Source of the DNA: Pseudomonas brenneri
GTDB taxonomy: Bacteria; Pseudomonadota; Gammaproteobacteria; Pseudomonadales; Pseudomonadaceae
Reading direction: 5' to 3'
DNA: 64,000 nt
Assembly: GCF_007858285.1 (NCBI RefSeq)
Contig: NZ_VFIL01000001.1
Location: 620,001 to 684,000 of the forward strand
Made by a program: the position numbers and the translations under genes. The notes beneath the pieces were generated by a model. That model had not been told where the DNA came from, made no database searches, and saw only the letters and a list, made by a program, of their open reading frames with translations. Positions 60,082-64,000 of the stretch are shown one piece after another; positions within the stretch are counted from its first letter, which is position 1; each line of letters opens with the position of its first letter.

Positions 60082-60693
60082 ATGTTGACGATCTTTTTTT
60101 CCGCGCTGGTGTTCGGCTTTGTGTTTTGCCTGTCTCCCGGTGCCGTGCTGGCAGAGACGCTACGCCGTGGCCTGCTGCATGGGTTCACCCCTGCGTTGCT
60201 GGTGCAGGTAGGCTCGCTGGTGGGCGACGCGACCTGGGCGGTGATCGGCCTGACCGGCATGGCCCTGCTGATCCAGCACGAAGCGGTGCGCGTGCCCCTG
60301 ACGGCCCTTTGCGCGTTGTACCTGGCCTGGCTCGGCCTGCGCAGCCTGCTGGATGCCTGGCGCCTGCCACAACCCGACAGCGCCCCGGCCAGCAGCGGGC
60401 GCAATGCGCTGGTGGTGGGGGCTGCCATTTCATTGGCCAACCCGAAGAACATCGTCTATTGGGGCGCCCTGGGCAGTGCCCTGTCAGGCATCGTTGGCGC
60501 CACCCCGAGTCACGGCCAGACATTGATGTTCTTCGCCGGCTTCATGCTGGCTTCAATCCTGTCGTGCTTTTTGATTGCGGCGTTGGTGAATATCTTGCGA
60601 AAGAACGCCTCGGCAACTTGGCAACGCATCAGTCATGGTGCCTGTGGCTTAGTGTTGATTTATCTCGCGTTACTGGCGGCATACAGTCTATGA
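60082..60693 (+). CDS. LysE/RhtB family amino acid exporter
   Basis: A 203-residue inner-membrane protein with about six helices of the LysE/RhtB family. N-terminal FSALVFGFVFCLSPGAVLAE has the family's PGP-like turn, and ISLANPKNIVYWGALGS is the conserved central motif (NPK). ATG at 60082 has GGGTG six bases ahead; a GTG at 60073 is an alternative adding three residues. It follows an AraC-type regulator and probably exports amino acids or a similar small metabolite. Confidence 0.88.
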   Translation: MLTIFFSALVFGFVFCLSPGAVLAETLRRGLLHGFTPALLVQVGSLVGDATWAVIGLTGMALLIQHEAVRVPLTALCALYLAWLGLRSLLDAWRLPQPDSAPASSGRNALVVGAAISLANPKNIVYWGALGSALSGIVGATPSHGQTLMFFAGFMLASILSCFLIAALVNILRKNASATWQRISHGACGLVLIYLALLAAYSL

Positions 60694-60788
60694 GCTTATA
60701 TATCCAACACTGCCAACCTGAATAAACTCTGAACATACAACAAACAGGCTCATTATATATTGACATCCAGTGCCTGCCTGAGTAGATT

Positions 60789-60816
60789 GCCCGTGCCTGC
60801 AACTCGGGCCTTTTTT
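60789..60816 (+). terminator. probable terminator of exporter gene
   Basis: GCCCG, an 11-base loop, CGGGC, C, TTTTTT. A short but GC-only stem followed by a T-tract, 95 bases after the exporter stop. Confidence 0.7.
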
Positions 60817-60838
60817 CAACCTCACAAAAGAAGCCAAT

Positions 60839-61002
60839 GGACACAGTATCTAGTCGCTGTCCTTCACCCGCGAATGCGGGGGCCGGGCGCCAAACCCAGA
60901 GTAATGACGGGACTCGCCTTCAAGGCCGGGTAAGCTGCGCTAGAGCTTGATGCTCCAACGTAACTGCCTTGAGCCGGCGCCAGTCCGGTCCCGAGGTGTG
61001 TT
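60839..61002 (+). promoter_or_regulatory. structured leader, possible cis-regulatory RNA of the mgtA locus
   Basis: Hairpins visible in sequence: GGACA/TGTCC (60839-60862), CCCGC/GCGGG with GAAT loop (60867-60880), GCC/GGC (60916-60926), GAGC/GCTC (60943-60955). A self-complementary GGCGCC at 60886-60891 can pair with 60976-60981 and close the inner part. CGGGACT (60908-60914) can pair either with AGTCC (60982-60986) or with GTCCCG (60988-60993), the latter overlapping the start of the GAGG ribosome site of the next gene. Such mutually exclusive pairing is what a riboswitch or thermosensor would use. I could not match it to a known class (M-box elements not seen). Confidence 0.4.
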
Positions 61003-61287
61003 ATGAATTTCCAGACCCTTGTTCTACCTGATGTACGCACGCTGGCCTCGGTCCTGCGTGCCAAGCTGTGCCGTGGCTCCCTGGGTGTTACTCCCGCACG
61101 CACGGCCTTTGCTTCCCCCTCCCCGCGTATCAACCCGGTGCACCTCCAGGCTCACTGGCGCCTGTGCCCCACCACCGGCCATCTGGTCCAGCACTGGGAC
61201 CACGCCGACCCTCAAGATCCGCAGAGACGGAGCGTTTTCAGCCTGCTTGCCCAAGCGCGCCTGATGCTCAACGCTCGCGCGGCATAA
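61003..61287 (+). CDS. hypothetical protein, 94 aa, upstream of mgtA
   Basis: A 94-residue soluble protein with GAGG six bases before the ATG. Residues 40-70 include the Trp/His/Cys-rich stretch VHLQAHWRLCPTTGHLVQHW, which looks like a conserved core; the tail is VFSLLAQARLMLNARAA. No family recognised. It is 208 bases ahead of mgtA on the same strand, behind a structured leader, so it may be a co-regulated small protein or have a leader role. The order resembles other bacteria in which mgtA is preceded by short regulatory ORFs, but here it is longer. Confidence 0.62.
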   Translation: MNFQTLVLPDVRTLASVLRAKLCRGSLGVTPARTAFASPSPRINPVHLQAHWRLCPTTGHLVQHWDHADPQDPQRRSVFSLLAQARLMLNARAA

Positions 61288-61319
61288 GCTGACTGAAAAC
61301 AGCAACTTCCTGATTATTG

Positions 61320-61430
61320 GTTAATTAATTAACTGGCGTTCCTTGCGAACTAAGCCAGCCGTAGTTTTCTGCGCGCCCGTTAATTAACTCGCCTATTTAA
61401 AGTTATTTAAATCGATCGCATAAATTGCGA
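61320..61430. promoter_or_regulatory. AT-rich palindromic cluster before mgtA, candidate operator region
   Basis: GTTAATTAATTAAC (61320-61333) and GTTAATTAAC (61379-61388) are perfect palindromes; TATTTAA is repeated with a 10-base period (61394 and 61404); TCGCA/TGCGA (61416-61430) forms a dyad. Such density in a high-GC genome suggests regulator binding, possibly by a PhoP-type response regulator or another magnesium-related factor, although the usual PhoP box spacing (11) is not matched. Confidence 0.4.
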
Positions 61431-61495
61431 CTCGGCCTACTTGCGTGTGCCTGCCTGTCAGGTCAGCCACAAGTATGTCGACAGGAGTACTCACA

Positions 61496-64000
61496 ATGAG
61501 CGCCGTAAAAACCACACAACTGCCAAACAAAAACAGCACCGCTGCCGACACCAAACTGTCGATGCGTGCTGCCCGCGAAGCGCAAAACGGCCTGGCGGCG
61601 ACCCTGGCCAACGTCCGGGCGACCAAGGACGGCCTGACTGAACTGGATGCCAGCGCCCGCCTGCAACGCGAAGGCTTTAACGAGGTGGCCCACGACAAGC
61701 CGCCCCATGCCTTCGTGCAGTTCCTCCAGGCCCTGAACAACCCCTTCATCTACGTCTTGCTGACCCTGGCGGCGATCAGTTTTGTCACTGACTACTGGTT
61801 GCCGCTGCGCGCCGGTGAGGAAGTGGACCTGACCAAAGTCATCATCATCATGACCATGGTCGCCCTGAGCAGCCTGCTGCGCTTCTGGCAGGAACACCGC
61901 TCGGCCAAATCCGCCGAAGCACTCAAGGCCATGGTGCGCACCACCGCAACGGTGCTGCGCCGCGAGCAGGTTGGCGCCAAGCCGACCCTGCGCGAAGTGC
62001 CGATGCGCGAACTGGTGGCCGGCGATATCGTGCAGTTGTCAGCCGGCGACATGATCCCGGCCGATATCCGCCTGATCGAGTCCCGCGACCTGTTTATCAG
62101 CCAGGCGGTGCTGACCGGTGAAGCCTTGCCGGTAGAAAAATACGACACCCTGGGCGATGTCACGCAAAAATCCGCCACGGTTCAGGCGGCAGACCAGAGC
62201 AACCTGCTGGACCTGCCCAACATCTGCTTCATGGGCACCAACGTGGTCAGCGGCCGCGCCCTGGCGGTGGTGGTGGCGACCGGGCCGCGCACTTATTTCG
62301 GCTCTCTGGCCAAGGCCATCGTCGGCTCCCGGGTGCAAACCGCCTTCGACCGCGGGGTGAACAGCGTCAGTTGGTTGTTGATTCGCTTCATGCTGGTGAT
62401 GGTGCCCATCGTGTTCTTCCTCAATGGCTTCTCCAAGGGCGATTGGGGCGATGCCTTCCTGTTTGCCCTGGCGGTGGCCGTGGGCCTGACCCCGGAAATG
62501 CTGCCGATGATCGTCAGCGCCAACCTGGCCAAGGGCGCGAACGCCATGGCCAAGCGCAAAGTGGTGGTCAAGCGCCTCAATGCGATCCAGAACTTCGGCT
62601 CGATGGACGTGCTGTGCACCGACAAGACCGGCACCCTGACCCAGGACAAAATCATCCTGGAGCACCACGTCAACGCCTTCGGCCAGCGGGATGACCAGGT
62701 GCTGTCCCTGGCCTGGCTCAACAGCCATCACCAAAGCGGCATGAAGAACCTGATGGATCAGGCGGTGCTGGCGTTCTCCCAGCACAACCCCAAGTTCCAG
62801 GTACCGTTTGCCTACAGCAAGGTCGATGAATTGCCCTTCGACTTTGTACGCCGACGCCTGTCGATTGTGGTCAAGGACAACCACGGCGATCATCTGTTGG
62901 TGTGCAAGGGCGCCGTGGAAGAAATGCTCGAAATCGCCACCCATGTGATGGAGGGCGATAGCGCCGTGGCCCTGGATGAGCAGCGCCGCCAGGCGTTGCT
63001 CAACACTGCCAACGAGTTCAATGAAGACGGTTTCCGCGTGCTGGTGGTGGCCACCCGCAACATTCCCAAGGCCTTGGCGCGTCAGCAATACACTCCCACC
63101 GATGAACGCAACCTGGTGATCCACGGTTTCCTGACCTTCCTCGATCCACCGAAGGAAACCGCCGGCCCGGCGATTGCCGCCCTGCAAGAGATCGGTGTCG
63201 CGATCAAAGTGCTGACCGGCGATAACGCCGTGGTCACCCGCACCATCTGCCGCCAGGTCGGCCTGGAGCCCGGTGAGCCACTGCTGGGCGTGGATATCGA
63301 AGCGATGGACGATGCCACCCTCAAGCACCAGGTCGAACAACGCACAGTGTTCGCCAAACTGACCCCGCTGCAGAAGTCCCGGGTGCTCAAGGCCTTGCAG
63401 TCCAATGGTCACACCGTGGGTTTCCTCGGCGACGGCATCAATGATGCACCCGCCCTGCGCGATGCCGACGTCGGTATTTCGGTAGACAGCGCCACCGACA
63501 TCGCCAAGGAATCGGCAGACATCATCCTCCTGGAAAAGAGTCTGATGGTCCTCGAAGAAGGTGTGCTCAAAGGCCGCGAGACCTTCGGCAATATCATGAA
63601 GTACCTGAACATGACGGCCAGCTCCAACTTCGGCAACGTGTTCTCGGTGCTGGTGGCCAGTGCGTTCATTCCCTTCATGCCGATGCTGGCGATCCACCTG
63701 CTGCTGCAAAACCTGATGTATGACATCTCCCAACTGGCCCTGCCATGGGACAAGATGGACAAGGAGTACCTGGCCAAGCCGCGCAAGTGGGACGCGCAGA
63801 ACATCGGGCGTTTCATGATCTGGATCGGGCCGACCTCGTCGATCTTCGACATCACCACCTTTGCCCTGATGTGGTACGTGTTTTCGGCCAACAGCGTAGA
63901 GATGCAGACCCTGTTCCAGTCCGGCTGGTTTGTCGAAGGGCTGCTCTCGCAGACCCTGGTGGTGCACATGCTGCGTACCCGCAAGATCCCGTTCTTCCAG
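61496..64000 (+). CDS. mgtA: magnesium-transporting P-type ATPase MgtA (3' end beyond window)
   Basis: The first 835 residues, in frame to the window end, of a type III B P-ATPase that imports Mg2+ across the inner membrane. Start at 61496 has AGGAG eight bases upstream. Motifs: LTGEALPVEK (actuator), DKTGTLT with the phosphorylated Asp376, KGAVEEMLEI (nucleotide domain) and GDGINDAP near 646. Membrane helices occur around 90, 115, 280, 310 and after about 710. The family is about 900 residues long, so about 65 residues lie outside. Expression is probably set by low Mg2+ through the AT-rich and structured elements upstream. Confidence 0.95.
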   Translation, partial: MSAVKTTQLPNKNSTAADTKLSMRAAREAQNGLAATLANVRATKDGLTELDASARLQREGFNEVAHDKPPHAFVQFLQALNNPFIYVLLTLAAISFVTDYWLPLRAGEEVDLTKVIIIMTMVALSSLLRFWQEHRSAKSAEALKAMVRTTATVLRREQVGAKPTLREVPMRELVAGDIVQLSAGDMIPADIRLIESRDLFISQAVLTGEALPVEKYDTLGDVTQKSATVQAADQSNLLDLPNICFMGTNVVSGRALAVVVATGPRTYFGSLAKAIVGSRVQTAFDRGVNSVSWLLIRFMLVMVPIVFFLNGFSKGDWGDAFLFALAVAVGLTPEMLPMIVSANLAKGANAMAKRKVVVKRLNAIQNFGSMDVLCTDKTGTLTQDKIILEHHVNAFGQRDDQVLSLAWLNSHHQSGMKNLMDQAVLAFSQHNPKFQVPFAYSKVDELPFDFVRRRLSIVVKDNHGDHLLVCKGAVEEMLEIATHVMEGDSAVALDEQRRQALLNTANEFNEDGFRVLVVATRNIPKALARQQYTPTDERNLVIHGFLTFLDPPKETAGPAIAALQEIGVAIKVLTGDNAVVTRTICRQVGLEPGEPLLGVDIEAMDDATLKHQVEQRTVFAKLTPLQKSRVLKALQSNGHTVGFLGDGINDAPALRDADVGISVDSATDIAKESADIILLEKSLMVLEEGVLKGRETFGNIMKYLNMTASSNFGNVFSVLVASAFIPFMPMLAIHLLLQNLMYDISQLALPWDKMDKEYLAKPRKWDAQNIGRFMIWIGPTSSIFDITTFALMWYVFSANSVEMQTLFQSGWFVEGLLSQTLVVHMLRTRKIPFFQ

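Larger units (their letters stand above)
60694..61002. other. 309-bp intergenic region with terminator and structured mgtA-locus leader
   Basis: The first 90 bases end in a terminator for the exporter gene (60789-60816). The rest, 60839-61002, is rich in short hairpins and is described separately as a possible regulatory RNA in front of the 94-residue protein gene and mgtA. Confidence 0.6.

Noticed and set aside
60839..61002. Known M-box (ykoK) or yybP-ykoY riboswitch
   Set aside because: I looked for the conserved GUUAGGUGAGGCUCC-like and GGGGAGUAG-like blocks and did not find them; left as unclassified structured leader.
62039..63967. 642-codon minus-strand open frame opposite mgtA
   Set aside because: mgtA motifs (DKTGTLT, GDGINDAP) prove the plus strand is coding; the antisense frame is His/Gln/Gly-rich shadow sequence.

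Overview
The window is a high-GC chromosomal segment of a fluorescent pseudomonad, most likely the Pseudomonas fluorescens group. The evidence is the family content (4-hydroxyphenylpyruvate dioxygenase, an MvaT/MvaU-type xenogeneic silencer, an orphan cbb3 CcoN, AhpC/AhpF, GalU next to Gor) and many scattered REP/REPIN-type palindromes with cores such as TGTGGGAGCGGGCTTGCTCG and TGTAGGAGCGAGCTTGCTCG. Genes are tightly packed on both strands. No rRNA, tRNA, CRISPR array, transposase or complete prophage was seen.

Layout. 1-6984: the end of a ccoN with a small partner, an aspartate/glutamate racemase, a GNAT acetyltransferase, and a glycerate module (glycerate kinase and CdaR-type regulator, divergent from an MFS carrier). 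7399-19592: a same-strand run of nine genes: TonB receptor, peptide-type ABC importer, two DszC/SfnB-type flavin monooxygenases, a DszA/NtaA-type monooxygenase and an aldo-keto reductase. It is best read as uptake and oxidative breakdown of an organosulfur or related small compound. 19701-24481: an Lrp regulator, a RarD-type permease, hpd, a short upstream ORF, a DMT exporter and a LysR regulator. 24529-30256: a chaperone-usher fimbrial operon (pilin, chaperone, usher, adhesin, second chaperone), followed by a CSS-EAL c-di-GMP phosphodiesterase and an MvaU-like silencer. 33651-36485: glyoxalase I, ahpF and ahpC.

36618-38752: a lone tyrosine recombinase divergent from a KfrA-like coiled-coil DNA-binding protein. 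38753-45105: glutathione reductase, galU, several small proteins, a tsdBA-like di-haem cytochrome pair and a DUF1883 gene. 45138-48117: alkylation repair (alkB, ada) and a nitronate monooxygenase. 48158-50746: a molybdate ABC importer (modABC) behind a very good ModE-type operator. 51059-56160: an ABC-F ATPase, a DUF1275 membrane protein, a lipoprotein, AzlCD, an alpha/beta hydrolase and a small helical protein. 56292-59177: arsenic resistance arsR-arsB-arsC-arsH. 59230-60693: an AraC regulator and a LysE-type exporter. 60839-64000: a structured leader, a 94-residue protein and an MgtA-type P-type ATPase that runs off the window.

The most interesting places are the nine-gene uptake/monooxygenase operon, the recombinase/KfrA pair, the structured leader before the mgtA locus, the 34-codon ORF upstream of hpd, the Ada protein with most zinc cysteines replaced, and the ModE-type operator.
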